Below are positions 16,709 to 25,599 of a DNA stretch of 64,000 bases, piece by piece; within the stretch, counting starts at the first letter, position 1, and every line of letters begins with the position of its first letter. Location of the stretch: assembly GCA_024404675.1 (NCBI GenBank), contig JAKSPO010000006.1, forward strand, positions 46,235 to 110,234, read 5' to 3'. Position numbers and translations under genes: made by a program. The stretch is from Lachnospiraceae bacterium. GTDB lineage: Bacteria; Bacillota; Clostridia; Lachnospirales; Lachnospiraceae. The notes under the pieces were generated by a model. It searched no databases, was not told the origin of the DNA, and saw only the letters and a list, made by a program, of their open reading frames with translations.

Positions 16709-17260
16709 TTATTTGGAATACACCGAGAGCATCTTCTGACTGCATCGATTATATACCTCCAGATAATACTTTGCATCTGCCGCCGACATCGTTTTGGTAT
16801 CGTATTTTTCCATCTTGGCTGAGAATTCATCGGATTTTTGCATAATCTTAGTATACTCGTCAAGCATCGCCAGCACATTGGCCGGATTCTCCATATACTT
16901 CTTCATAAATACAACATACTCATCAATAAAGGACTCGTAAGCAGCGAGAAACTCCTTCAGCTTCGGATCAACACCGTCTGCGCCCATGGTAACCTTTGCA
17001 TCTTCAACTACCGGCTTCTCGGTCGGTGTATCTGTGGCAGGCAGGTCTTTACTCACCACCGGTTCCTTCTTCGTCGGTTCCTTTTTCGATGTTTCCTTTG
17101 TAATACTTTCCTTCTTCGGCTTCTCCTTGTCCCCTCCCGAAGAACCGGCAACTCCTGCAAGAATCACAACCATCAGAATCCAGAACCACGGACGCTTGTA
17201 AATCGGTTTCTTGGGCTTCATCAAATTCTCTTCCGGAACAAATTCTCTGTCCTCTTTCAT
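16709..17260 (-). CDS. Membrane-anchored protein with Lys/Thr/Pro linker and extracellular helical domain
   Basis: A 183-residue protein. Residues 1-23 are charged and cytoplasmic, about 24-42 form one membrane helix (WFWILMVVILAGVAG), then a long Lys/Glu/Thr/Pro linker, then a helical domain of about 90 residues with acidic and Met-rich helices. The open frame reaches to 17575, but those extra codons overlap the kinase gene; the ATG at 17260 has GAGGAG eight bases upstream. It follows the kinase gene by 107 bases. It could be a kinase substrate or extracellular sensor partner; family not recognised with certainty. Confidence 0.75.
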   Translation of the reverse strand: MKEDREFVPEENLMKPKKPIYKRPWFWILMVVILAGVAGSSGGDKEKPKKESITKETSKKEPTKKEPVVSKDLPATDTPTEKPVVEDAKVTMGADGVDPKLKEFLAAYESFIDEYVVFMKKYMENPANVLAMLDEYTKIMQKSDEFSAKMEKYDTKTMSAADAKYYLEVYNRCSQKMLSVYSK

Positions 17261-17367
17261 ATCTATGTCTCCTCTCGGAATGTACTTCACAAAAAACAGG
17301 TATAACAGTGTTTCTGTGACAACACTATTATACCCGTTAATATGATTCGCTGATTGTGCTGACAGCA

Positions 17368-18528
17368 TTAATTCGCCGCCATTTGTGAGCAAATACCGAA
17401 AATGACAATTAATATTACACAAATGATACCATATGTAACAATCGCACCAAGGACTCTCATGCCATACACAGGATGATTGGCCCCAATTGCGTGGCGTCTG
17501 ATATTTCGATAATTGCACACCCAGAATATCCCAAAGAGGTAACAAATGGTAAAGCAGAGCTTCAAAAGCATCCACTGTGTAGCATTTCCCCCTTCTTCCT
17601 CTATCGAAAGGATGGCTCCGACTCCGACAAGCGTAAAAAAGACAGAGACAATCTTATTGAATGTCTTACCGCTTCGAAAGCCCGGATAATAATTGGGATG
17701 ATATTCACGGACAGCATTCTGCGTCCTATTTGATTGCGGCTTCTCCACATTCTGTACTGCCGGCCCACTATAAGAGGTTCCATTGTAGGAAATCCCCTGT
17801 GCCTTCATAGCGGGCTGAGAATTCCACTTACGGAGCCAATTGCAGATTTCAGTAATGGAAGGTCTTCGCTCCGTGTCCAGGTTGACGCACACGCGAATCA
17901 ATTCCCCGAGCTCGCCTCCCGCTAAGCCTTCCCGCACGCCATGTCCCGTGAGCATCTCATTAAACACTACGCCGAGTGCATACACATCTGTCTTTTCGCC
18001 GGAGGAGCCGAACCCATACTGCTCCGGTGCGGCATATCCGGGTGTTCCGAATGCAATCGTATCAATCGGCTGATCCGTAATATGCTTCGCTGTGTTGAAG
18101 TCAATCAGCATAATACGATCCGATCCGTTCAAGATAATATTGTCAGGCTTAATGTCCCGGTGCACGACCGGCGGATTCAGACTCTGCAAGTCCGCTATTG
18201 CCTCCGCCAGATCGGTTATAATTCCGACTGCACGCTCCGGAGACATCACACCCTCTTCTAACTCCTGTGCAAGCGTCTTTCCGCTTACGTATTCCTCTAT
18301 GATAATCAACCGCCCCTCATCATCCTCAATCAGTTCCTCGATTTTAGGTACAAACGGAAGGTTCGCCTTCTTTAGCTGTTCATAAACAGACCGATTGTAG
18401 ACAGCGCGGATCTTCTTCAGATAAATTCGCTGATTCTCAATGTGTCGACATAATTGTACCGCCTTTTTATCATCATAAGCTTCCAGCTCACGATAGAAAG
18501 ATAATGCACATTTATCCTGTGGGCTCAT
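17368..18528 (-). CDS. Membrane-associated serine/threonine protein kinase
   Basis: A 386-residue Hanks-type kinase. Residues 35-260 hold the kinase core: probable ATP-binding Lys38/39 (YLKKI), catalytic HRDIKPDN at 123-130, DFN at 143-145 in place of the usual DFG, and APE at 167-169. The glycine-rich loop is not recognisable. About 60 linker residues follow, and then roughly three membrane helices between residues 290 and 386, so the kinase domain faces the cytoplasm. There is no PASTA sensor domain, unlike PrkC/Stk1. The ATG at 18528 is preferred over a TTG six codons earlier because GGAGG lies 11 bases before it. It is divergent from an HTH gene and heads a group of three small membrane or PH protein genes. 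Confidence 0.9.
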   Translation of the reverse strand: MSPQDKCALSFYRELEAYDDKKAVQLCRHIENQRIYLKKIRAVYNRSVYEQLKKANLPFVPKIEELIEDDEGRLIIIEEYVSGKTLAQELEEGVMSPERAVGIITDLAEAIADLQSLNPPVVHRDIKPDNIILNGSDRIMLIDFNTAKHITDQPIDTIAFGTPGYAAPEQYGFGSSGEKTDVYALGVVFNEMLTGHGVREGLAGGELGELIRVCVNLDTERRPSITEICNWLRKWNSQPAMKAQGISYNGTSYSGPAVQNVEKPQSNRTQNAVREYHPNYYPGFRSGKTFNKIVSVFFTLVGVGAILSIEEEGGNATQWMLLKLCFTICYLFGIFWVCNYRNIRRHAIGANHPVYGMRVLGAIVTYGIICVILIVIFGICSQMAAN

Positions 18529-18557
18529 TGAAATGGATACCTCCAATCTGTTATAAT
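18528..18557 (+). promoter_or_regulatory. Promoter of the HTH regulator gene
   Basis: TTGAAA (18528-18533), 18-base spacer, TATAAT (18552-18557), 60 bases before the HTH start codon. It overlaps the ribosome site and start of the divergent kinase gene, so the two transcripts may interfere. Confidence 0.6.
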
Positions 18558-18616
18558 ATATTGAACCATACGATTTGCCCGATGGGCAGGCCAGTATTAC
18601 GGAAAGGGAGACTGTT

Positions 18617-19057
18617 ATGCAGCATAAATCGACAGACGATTTATTTCATACCTTGAATCAGATTCAGACCGCAGAGGAACTCGAAAACTATCTGACTGAG
18701 CTCAAGCGTTCCAAAAAGTCCATGAATCTGAGTGATTATCTTAATTATATCATTCATGTTAAAAATTTGGAACTGAAAGATGTAGTTTCTTCCAGCGGAT
18801 TGGAACCACACTACGCCTACCAGATTATTAACGGGAACAAGCCGAAGCCTTCCCGTATCAAGGTGCTTGCACTTTGCATTGCCTGCCATATGACACTTTC
18901 GGAAACACAGCACGCGCTTGAAATCTCCCGCAACGGTATTCTCTACCCGCGCGATACGGCCGATGCAATCATCATCTTCCATCTGAATCAGGAGAACTGG
19001 TCCATCGCCTCCATCAATGACCAGCTGAACAGCGAAGGCCTGCCGATTCTTGAGTGA
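18617..19057 (+). CDS. Helix-turn-helix (XRE-like) regulator divergent from the kinase
   Basis: A 146-residue protein with a central Cro/CI-type helix-turn-helix at about residues 45-105 (LKDVVSSSGLEPHYAYQIINGNKP in pieces of the usual pattern, ending with the hydrophobic third helix). The N-terminal 40 residues are helical and charged. The last 40 residues (ending LNSEGLPILE) are of unknown type. GGGAG lies six bases before the ATG at 18617; the longer open frame to 18575 lacks a site. Head-to-head placement with the kinase suggests co-regulation or a functional pair, with phosphorylation of this protein as one possibility. Confidence 0.75.
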   Translation: MQHKSTDDLFHTLNQIQTAEELENYLTELKRSKKSMNLSDYLNYIIHVKNLELKDVVSSSGLEPHYAYQIINGNKPKPSRIKVLALCIACHMTLSETQHALEISRNGILYPRDTADAIIIFHLNQENWSIASINDQLNSEGLPILE

Positions 19058-19105
19058 GCCTAGGCTTCCTTTCGCTTTTCATAAGTACGCAATACCCTAA
19101 CATTG

Positions 19106-19152
19106 TAAAAAATGCCTGTCCACCGTCGAACCGGTGAAACAGGCATTTATTT
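19106..19152. terminator. Bidirectional terminator between the HTH gene and galM
   Basis: AAATGCCTGT and ACAGGCATTT enclose an inner CACCG/CGGTG stem. The minus strand ends in six T after the stem (galM side); the plus strand ends ATTTATTTATT (HTH gene side). Confidence 0.9.
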
Positions 19153-19177
19153 ATTCTGACGATATCCGTTACAAAGC

Positions 19178-20248
19178 TTACTTCGTGGAGAAAGCATATA
19201 CGGTGCAGTAATCAAAAGCAACATCTGCGTCAAATACACTGCTCTCGAAAGCAGGCGTGTTGCATGCGTTCGGGAAGAACTGCGTCTCAAAGCAGATACC
19301 GTAACGCTTGTCATACTGTGCGCCGCCCTTACCGGTCTCCTTCTTCATGAAGTTACCGCAGTAAAGCTGCATACCCGGCAGATCGGTATAAACCTCCATG
19401 AAACGACCGCTCTTCTCATCATAAAGGCTTGCTACAAGATCCATCACATCCTCATCCTCTTCGATATCAAGGTTCAGTGCGTAGTTGTGGTCATAGCCAC
19501 CTGCAATCTTAAGAGGCTCGTAATCTGCATTGATATCCTTACCAACCTTCTTAGGAGTACGGAAATCCATAGGAGTTCCGGTTACATCCACGAACTCACC
19601 GGTAGGAATCAGGAACTTGTCGGTAGGGGTGAACTTATCTGCATTGACCCAAACCTCCTGATCAAGAATGTCACCGCTTGCCTGACCTGCAAGGTTGAAG
19701 TAGGAATGGTTCGTCAGGTTGATAACGGTCTTCTTGTCGCTTACTGCGAAATACTCGATTGCAAGCTCATTGTCATCGGTAACGGTATAGGTTACGGTAA
19801 CATCGAGGTTGCCGGGGAAGCCCTGCTCGCCATCCGGACTCATTCTGGAGAATGCGATGCTCGTGCTGTCCTCATCGGTAAATACCTCTACATCATACAT
19901 CATATGGTTGTAGCCGGTAGGACCGCTGTGAAGGTTATTGATCTCGTTATCATTCTTCGCAAGCTCATAAGTCTTTCCGTCAATATCAAATTTAGCGCCG
20001 CCGATACGATTTGCATGACGACCAATGAAGGAACCGTAGCCGCAGCCATTGTCCTCATAACCGGATACATCATCGTAACCGAGTGCGATATCCTCAATCT
20101 TACCGTTTCTGTCCGGTACATAGATACCAACGATCAAAGCACCGTAATCACAGAAGGAAACCTTCATGCCGTTCTTGTTCTCGATGGTGTAAAGTGTTGC
20201 CTTCTTTCCATCCTTTGTCTTACCAAAGCTCTCTTTTACAATACTCAT
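19178..20248 (-). CDS. galM: Galactose mutarotase (aldose 1-epimerase)
   Basis: Interconverts alpha and beta anomers of galactose or similar aldoses in the cytoplasm. The 356-residue product has the family signature NHSYFNLAG with the catalytic His near the middle and the catalytic Glu in CFETQFFPNACN near the C-terminus. AAAGGGG lies six bases before the ATG. It follows the DUF1294 gene by 66 bases and may be the end of the long aspS transcript. No galactose kinase or transferase gene is nearby. Confidence 0.95.
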   Translation of the reverse strand: MSIVKESFGKTKDGKKATLYTIENKNGMKVSFCDYGALIVGIYVPDRNGKIEDIALGYDDVSGYEDNGCGYGSFIGRHANRIGGAKFDIDGKTYELAKNDNEINNLHSGPTGYNHMMYDVEVFTDEDSTSIAFSRMSPDGEQGFPGNLDVTVTYTVTDDNELAIEYFAVSDKKTVINLTNHSYFNLAGQASGDILDQEVWVNADKFTPTDKFLIPTGEFVDVTGTPMDFRTPKKVGKDINADYEPLKIAGGYDHNYALNLDIEEDEDVMDLVASLYDEKSGRFMEVYTDLPGMQLYCGNFMKKETGKGGAQYDKRYGICFETQFFPNACNTPAFESSVFDADVAFDYCTVYAFSTK

Positions 20249-20314
20249 TGGAAACCCCTTTCTGCGGCATGCGCCGCCTGAAAATGACTCATACCATGCA
20301 CAGGCCTATGCCCG

Positions 20315-20611
20315 TCACATTGCTTCAAAGCTACTGAACAGGTACACGAGAAATGCCGCCTGCAGCACCATACAAAGCGTGCACCAGACAACGAAATACC
20401 ATTTTCTTGTCTTATGATGAAACACGCTCATCCCGACCCTGGCGCCGATTCCTCCCGGAACGGCACTAAGTAAGAGGACCTTCTCTGGAATCCTCCATAC
20501 ACCCTTACGGGCCTTATCCTTGTCTACACCGTAGAGTACGAAGGAAACCACATCGCATACGGCACAGACAATCAGTACCGCTACCCTTCGGTGAATCAGC
20601 CACACAAGCAT
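20315..20611 (-). CDS. DUF1294 small membrane protein
   Basis: A 98-residue protein with two to three hydrophobic helices around the DUF1294 core (YGVDKDKARKGVWRIPE, then PGGIGARVGM and HHKTRKWYF). Function is unknown; in other bacteria the domain is sometimes joined to a cold-shock domain. The open frame reaches 20677 inside aspS, but the ATG at 20611, four bases after the aspS stop codon, gives the normal length. The ribosome site is weak, which suggests translational coupling to aspS. Confidence 0.85.
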   Translation of the reverse strand: MLVWLIHRRVAVLIVCAVCDVVSFVLYGVDKDKARKGVWRIPEKVLLLSAVPGGIGARVGMSVFHHKTRKWYFVVWCTLCMVLQAAFLVYLFSSFEAM

Positions 20612-20615
20612 ACCA

Positions 20616-21977
20616 CTAAGGAGTGAGTCTTGCGGGACCACGGAACAGAAACATCGCTTCTTTAATCGGCAGGCCAAGCAGAAGCATCGTAAGACGGTCT
20701 ACACCGACACCGAAGCCACCGTGAGGCGGGCAGCCGTACTTGAAGAACTCAAGATAGAACTGAACGTCGTTCGAAAGACCCTTCTCCTCCGCCTGGCTTT
20801 TAAGAATCTCGTAACGATGCTCACGCTGTGCACCGGTCGTAATCTCTACACCACGCCAGATAAGGTCGTAGCCCTGCGGAACACCCTTCTCGTCACGCAT
20901 ATGATAGAAAGCTCTCTTCTCCGCACTGTAATCGGTAATGAAGAGGAACTCATGATTGTAATGCTTCTTCACCCACTCGTAGCTGAGATGCTCTGCCTCG
21001 GTCGTAAGGTCACCCTTCTCCTCGTCCGGAACAACATAGCCGTATTCCTTTTCAAGTGCGTCATACAGATCGGCAAGCTTTACTCTCGGGAAGGGAGTGG
21101 TCGGAACGATAATCTCGGCATCAAAGTTCTCCGTAGAGAAGGTCTCCTTAATCTTATCGCCGTACTGCTCCTTAACCTTTCCGAGCGCGTAGGTCAGTAG
21201 CTGCTCCTCAAAGGTCATTACATCGTCAAAGGAATTGATATAGCTGAACTCCACATCGAAGCAGGTGAACTCGGTCGCATGCTTACTCGTGAAGGACTTC
21301 TCTGCACGGAATACCGGGCCAACCTCGAAGTAACGCTCAAGACCGCTTGCCATAGCCATCTGCTTATAAAACTGCGGGCTCTGTGCAAGATATGCGTTCG
21401 GAAGGTTATAGCTCGGAAAATAATCGAGACGGAATACATCCGCACCGGACTCGGAAGCCGCACCGATAAGCTTAGGTGTATGAATCTCTACGAAATCGCG
21501 GTCAAGCACGAAATCTCTCATTGCGCGAACGAGTGCTGTCTGTGCCTTGAACATCAGCTGATTAGCATCGGTACGAAGGTCAATCCAGCGATAATCGATA
21601 CGCTGGTCGATAGAGGACTTCTCTACAGCGGCCTTCTTCTTCGTAGCAGGAATGTAATCGCGAGCGATCGGAAGCGGTGCTGCAACCGTATCAACAACGA
21701 TGGAGGTCGGAAGAATCTCCACACCGTTCAGCTTTACAAACTCGCTCATCTTAACAACACCGGTTACGAAAATAACGGAATCGAGCGTGATCTTCGCAAG
21801 CGTGTCCGCCCACTCGGGATGAAGCTCCTTCTCGATCGTAACCTGTACCTTGCCGGTAATATCCTTCAATACAAGGAAGGCCATTGATTTGCCGTCACGC
21901 CAGTTCTCGGCGAAGCCCTTTACAAGGACCTCCTGCTCGGCATACTTTGCGACATCACAGATTTGAATTCTGTCCAT
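20616..21977 (-). CDS. aspS: Archaeal-type (probably non-discriminating) aspartyl-tRNA synthetase
   Basis: A 453-residue class II aminoacyl-tRNA synthetase. It has the N-terminal OB fold, motif 2 FRAEKS and motif 3 GFGVGVDRL, ending in the tail ARLTP typical of archaeal and eukaryotic AspRS. Bacterial AspRS is about 590 residues with an inserted GAD domain; that insertion is absent here. Enzymes of this clade in clostridia are often non-discriminating and charge both tRNA-Asp and tRNA-Asn, with GatCAB amidating the latter; discrimination cannot be read from sequence alone. It has its own promoter (22047-22075) and lies downstream of hisS. Confidence 0.9.
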   Translation of the reverse strand: MDRIQICDVAKYAEQEVLVKGFAENWRDGKSMAFLVLKDITGKVQVTIEKELHPEWADTLAKITLDSVIFVTGVVKMSEFVKLNGVEILPTSIVVDTVAAPLPIARDYIPATKKKAAVEKSSIDQRIDYRWIDLRTDANQLMFKAQTALVRAMRDFVLDRDFVEIHTPKLIGAASESGADVFRLDYFPSYNLPNAYLAQSPQFYKQMAMASGLERYFEVGPVFRAEKSFTSKHATEFTCFDVEFSYINSFDDVMTFEEQLLTYALGKVKEQYGDKIKETFSTENFDAEIIVPTTPFPRVKLADLYDALEKEYGYVVPDEEKGDLTTEAEHLSYEWVKKHYNHEFLFITDYSAEKRAFYHMRDEKGVPQGYDLIWRGVEITTGAQREHRYEILKSQAEEKGLSNDVQFYLEFFKYGCPPHGGFGVGVDRLTMLLLGLPIKEAMFLFRGPARLTP

Positions 21978-22046
21978 ATTTTATATCTCCTTATCCGGCG
22001 GAAGACTTGCTTACCGCCTGAAATCTTCACTTAATCAATCCATTTT

Positions 22047-22075
22047 ATTGTATCGCAGTGAATATCTTCTGTCAA
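22047..22075 (-). promoter_or_regulatory. Internal promoter of aspS
   Basis: Minus-strand TTGACA (22075-22070), 17 bases, TACAAT (22052-22047). No T-box-like leader fits in the 70 bases before the start codon. Confidence 0.75.
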
Positions 22076-22083
22076 TCACGGCA

Positions 22084-23397
22084 CTACATAAGCACATCGG
22101 AAAGCTCGGAAACAGAAACCTCCTTCTGCTCACCGGTCTCCATATTCTTAAGCATTACGGTACCGTTCTCACGCTCGGATTCACCGATGATTGCCGCGTA
22201 GGGAATTCCGAGACGTGCCGCATACTTCATCTTCTGCTTCATGCCCTTCTGCTGATAATATACATCCACCGGAACATTCTTGCTGCGAAGCTCTGCTGCC
22301 ACGGTAATAGCCGCATTCATCTCGCTCTCGCCCATCGGGATTACGATACAGCGGGCGATGCTTCTTGCACCCTCCTTCAGAAGACCATTCTCCTTCAGCT
22401 GATAATACAGTCTCGAAAGACCGATGCTGATGCCGATTCCCGGCAGCTTCTGGTCGGTATAATACTCGGTCAGGTTGTCGTAACGACCGCCGGAACACAC
22501 ACTTCCCATGCTCGGATAATCGTTAAGCATCGTCTCATATACGGTACCGGTATAGTAATCAAGGCCTCTTGCAATCGTAAGGTCGATCATATAGGCACTC
22601 TCCTCCACTCCGAAACGGCGCAGATATCCGATTACCTGCGTAAGCTCGGCAACACCCTCACGGTACTGCTCGTTGTCTACAGGCTGTGCCGCAAGCTTAG
22701 TAAGCACCTCATCGTTCGTTCCGCGGATTGCGATGAAGGAAAGAATCGTGTCCACATCCTTAGCCGCAACACCGTACTCCGTAAGCTCGGAAACAACCGC
22801 ATCGCGGCCCATCTTCTCAAGCTTATCGATGGTACGAAGAATATCACCAATCTTGTCCGCATATCCAAGCGCCGTGAAGAAACCGTTCAGAACCTTACGG
22901 TTATTCATACGAATGGTAAATGCGCCGAAGTCCAGCTCCTTGAATACGTTGTAAATGACCGCCGGCATCTCCGCATCGAATACAAGATCCAGAGAATCCA
23001 CACCGATGACATCGATATCGCACTGATAGAACTCACGGAAACGTCCCTTCTGCGGGCGCTCGCCACGAAATACCTTGCTCATCTGGTAACGCTTAAACGG
23101 GAACGTCAGGTCCGGAAAATGCTGCGATACATATCTTGCAAGCGGCACTGTCAGGTCGAAACGAAGCGACAGATCGCTGTCTCCCTTCTCGAAGCGGTAG
23201 ATCTGCTTCTCCGTCTCACCGCCTGCCTTTGCAAGCAGTACCTCGGAAAGCTCGATGGTCGGCGTGTCAAGCGGCAGGAAGCCGTAACGCTCATAAACTC
23301 TGCGAATCGTATCATACATACGATTGAACTGAATCTGATCCTCCGGAAGCAGTTCCATGAATCCCGGAAGGATTCTGGGCTGTACCTTATTTTTCAT
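22084..23397 (-). CDS. hisS: Histidyl-tRNA synthetase
   Basis: Charges tRNA-His. The 437-residue class II enzyme has motif 2 FRGERPQKGRFREFYQ, the histidine-specific motif RGLDYYTGTVYE and motif 3 GIGISIGLSRL, followed by a complete anticodon-binding domain, which separates it from the regulatory paralogue HisZ. AGGAGG lies six bases before the ATG. It follows the HD-GYP gene by 42 bases in the long apt-relA transcript. Confidence 0.97.
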   Translation of the reverse strand: MKNKVQPRILPGFMELLPEDQIQFNRMYDTIRRVYERYGFLPLDTPTIELSEVLLAKAGGETEKQIYRFEKGDSDLSLRFDLTVPLARYVSQHFPDLTFPFKRYQMSKVFRGERPQKGRFREFYQCDIDVIGVDSLDLVFDAEMPAVIYNVFKELDFGAFTIRMNNRKVLNGFFTALGYADKIGDILRTIDKLEKMGRDAVVSELTEYGVAAKDVDTILSFIAIRGTNDEVLTKLAAQPVDNEQYREGVAELTQVIGYLRRFGVEESAYMIDLTIARGLDYYTGTVYETMLNDYPSMGSVCSGGRYDNLTEYYTDQKLPGIGISIGLSRLYYQLKENGLLKEGARSIARCIVIPMGESEMNAAITVAAELRSKNVPVDVYYQQKGMKQKMKYAARLGIPYAAIIGESERENGTVMLKNMETGEQKEVSVSELSDVLM

Positions 23398-23439
23398 AAA
23401 AAACCTCCTGATAATATAAAGAAACTGGTGTTTAAGTAT

Positions 23440-24075
23440 TTATCTCTTATAAAAACCGAGCTGCTGCTCCATATCAATGAATACCTTGACCTGAGCAAAC
23501 TCCGGCTTATGAACAACGGAAAGAAACGCGAGGAACACACGCATATCGTATTCCTTTACATCCTCAATCATCATCTCGATTGCGGCATCAATGGAAAATG
23601 CGGCGCGGTAGGAGCGATTGCTCACCAGTGCCGAAAAAACATCGCATACACGAAGAATGCGTGCGCCCATCGGAATCGCCTCGCCCTCAATATGGTTCGG
23701 GTAGCCGGTACCGTCGAAGTTCTCGTGATGGCAGGATATGAAGGATATGATCTTCTCGGAATAGCTTCCCTCCGAGCGCAAAAGCTCGTTCGCCATCTCC
23801 GGGTGCATCCGCACATACTTCGTCTTCTCGACGCCGAGCATGTTCTCGTTATGTCCGTAAAGCTGCTCCGCAAGCGTCAGCTTACCGATATCGTGAAGCA
23901 TACCCGCAACGCGGATATCATCACATTCCTCATCCGGGAAGCCCATCTCCTCGGCAACAAGCCCGGAGAGCAGGCACACGACACGCGCATGGGACAGAAA
24001 GCCCTGCATATCTCGTTCCTGCGGGATATCGTTCGCCACACGACGAATCAATTCTATTTCTCTGGAAAAATCCAT
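23440..24075 (-). CDS. HD-GYP-type phosphohydrolase
   Basis: A 211-residue soluble protein consisting of an HD domain: HDIGK near residue 61 and the HD-GYP signature HHENFDGTGYP with downstream ARILRVCDVFSAL and RSYR. HD-GYP enzymes often cleave cyclic di-GMP or other cyclic dinucleotides using a metal pair. No receiver or sensor domain is attached, so input must come from expression or partners. It lies eight bases after hemZ and is presumably co-transcribed with the alarmone enzyme gene relA. The substrate is not certain. Confidence 0.85.
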   Translation of the reverse strand: MDFSREIELIRRVANDIPQERDMQGFLSHARVVCLLSGLVAEEMGFPDEECDDIRVAGMLHDIGKLTLAEQLYGHNENMLGVEKTKYVRMHPEMANELLRSEGSYSEKIISFISCHHENFDGTGYPNHIEGEAIPMGARILRVCDVFSALVSNRSYRAAFSIDAAIEMMIEDVKEYDMRVFLAFLSVVHKPEFAQVKVFIDMEQQLGFYKR

Positions 24076-24083
24076 AGCTGCTC

Positions 24084-25598
24084 CTATAATCCAAGAAAAT
24101 CCTTTTTGCGCTTGATCATCTCATCCACGCGGGAGATGTAGTCCGTAAGACTCTTTACATTCTCCACACGCTCGATGCGGTCCTCGTCATAGAATACGAA
24201 TTTTGACATTGCTCCGGCACCTGCTGCCAGAATCGTCTGCTTCTCCTCCATGATCAGTATGTTATATAAACCCTCTCTGCCCGGTCTTGCATAGCCGACA
24301 TTCTCAAGATTCTCGGCCATGTTCTTCTGGCGGTACAGATAGTAGGGCTTGTAATTATGCTTCTCGGCATACGAAATCGTCTCCGCAAGCATCGCGGAAA
24401 CGCCCGTGGCCTCCATCCCGGCGAAGCTTTCCTTCTCCGTCGTAAGCCTTGCCGCACGCTTCAGAGCAAGCGTATGTACGGTCAGGTTGTCCGGATCGAG
24501 CTCTGCGATTTTAGAAAGCGTATCGGCGACATCCTCCGGTGTCTCACCGTTCAGGCCGATGATGATGTCCATATTAATATTGTCATGTCCGCATTCGCGG
24601 GCAAGCTTAAAGGCCTCACAGATCTGCGAAACGGTATGCTTCCGTCCGATCAGATCAAGTGTCCGCTGCTGCATCGTCTGCGGATTGATACTGATACGGC
24701 TTACACCGTACTCCTTTAACAGCTCAAGCTTCCTTCTCGTAACACTGTCGGGGCGTCCGGCCTCGACCGTATATTCTAAAACCTCATCCATCGGCAGATA
24801 ATCGCGCACCATCCGCAAAAGCCGCTCTAACTGTGCTTCGTTCAGCGCAGTCGGCGTACCGCCTCCGATGTAAACGGTCGAAAGCTTCTCCTTCGGTCGG
24901 ATGCTTCCGAGAAAGCGAATTTCCTTTTCGAGCGCATCGAGATAATCGTCTGCCATTTTCCCGAATCTTGCAAGCGGATAGGAGGTAAATGAGCAGTATG
25001 CGCAGGTTGTCGGACAGAACGGAATTCCTATGTAGATGCTGTAGCCGTTTTTGTAATCCATCTCGCGAAGAAGGCTAAGCTCGCGCTTTGCGATCGTAAG
25101 GCTTGTGGCAAGCTTCTGCTCGGAGATGAGATATTCCTTTCGAAGAATCGATCCGATCTCCTCCTCGCTTCGTCCCTCCTCTAAAAGCTCATATACAAGC
25201 TTGGTCGGGCGGACGCCGGTCAGAATCCCCCACGGCAGGCCGTGTCCAGTCTCCTCGGAAAGCACTCTGTACACCTCTCTTGCCACGCGGTTTCGATAAG
25301 CCTTTCGCTCCGAATCCACTCCGTCGGCATCGGCACTTCCGATCAGCTTCCCTCCTTTATAAATGCGGATACGGAACCAGTCCTCCATCAGAAGCATGCA
25401 GAAGGAATAGGCATTGCTCGCATTGCACGAAAGCATGCCCGGTGTCTCCTCCTTTGCGAAAATGAGCCGCATGGAAGCATCGTCTGCCTCGTACTGCGAT
25501 ACCTCAAAATCCGCGCCGGGGAGAAATGCGCGAATCAGCGGTCGCATCTCCTGCTCATAATCTCTCCCGAATAGATTCAGTTCCACTAAAATATCCAT
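24084..25598 (-). CDS. hemZ: Radical SAM coproporphyrinogen dehydrogenase-like protein HemZ
   Basis: A 504-residue radical SAM enzyme of the oxygen-independent coproporphyrinogen oxidase family, HemZ branch. The iron-sulfur motif CPTTCAYC has its cysteines at 195, 199 and 202. The extended N-terminal 180 residues are typical of HemZ and absent from HemN/HemW. The open frame reaches 25721, but the ATG at 25598, one base after the stop codon of the preceding gene, begins MDILVELNLFG and fits the family. Biological activity in haem synthesis is debated for HemZ, and no other haem gene is nearby. Confidence 0.9.
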   Translation of the reverse strand: MDILVELNLFGRDYEQEMRPLIRAFLPGADFEVSQYEADDASMRLIFAKEETPGMLSCNASNAYSFCMLLMEDWFRIRIYKGGKLIGSADADGVDSERKAYRNRVAREVYRVLSEETGHGLPWGILTGVRPTKLVYELLEEGRSEEEIGSILRKEYLISEQKLATSLTIAKRELSLLREMDYKNGYSIYIGIPFCPTTCAYCSFTSYPLARFGKMADDYLDALEKEIRFLGSIRPKEKLSTVYIGGGTPTALNEAQLERLLRMVRDYLPMDEVLEYTVEAGRPDSVTRRKLELLKEYGVSRISINPQTMQQRTLDLIGRKHTVSQICEAFKLARECGHDNINMDIIIGLNGETPEDVADTLSKIAELDPDNLTVHTLALKRAARLTTEKESFAGMEATGVSAMLAETISYAEKHNYKPYYLYRQKNMAENLENVGYARPGREGLYNILIMEEKQTILAAGAGAMSKFVFYDEDRIERVENVKSLTDYISRVDEMIKRKKDFLGL

Positions 25599-25599
25599 C

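Noticed and set aside
21978..22083. T-box leader for aspS or hisS
   Set aside because: The leader is about 70 bases, too short for a T-box, and no specifier loop or TGGNACCGCG-type antiterminator was seen.
22048..24141. A 697-codon open frame on the plus strand
   Set aside because: It is antisense to hisS and the HD-GYP gene, whose motifs and ribosome sites are clear. No ribosome site or family features in the antisense frame.
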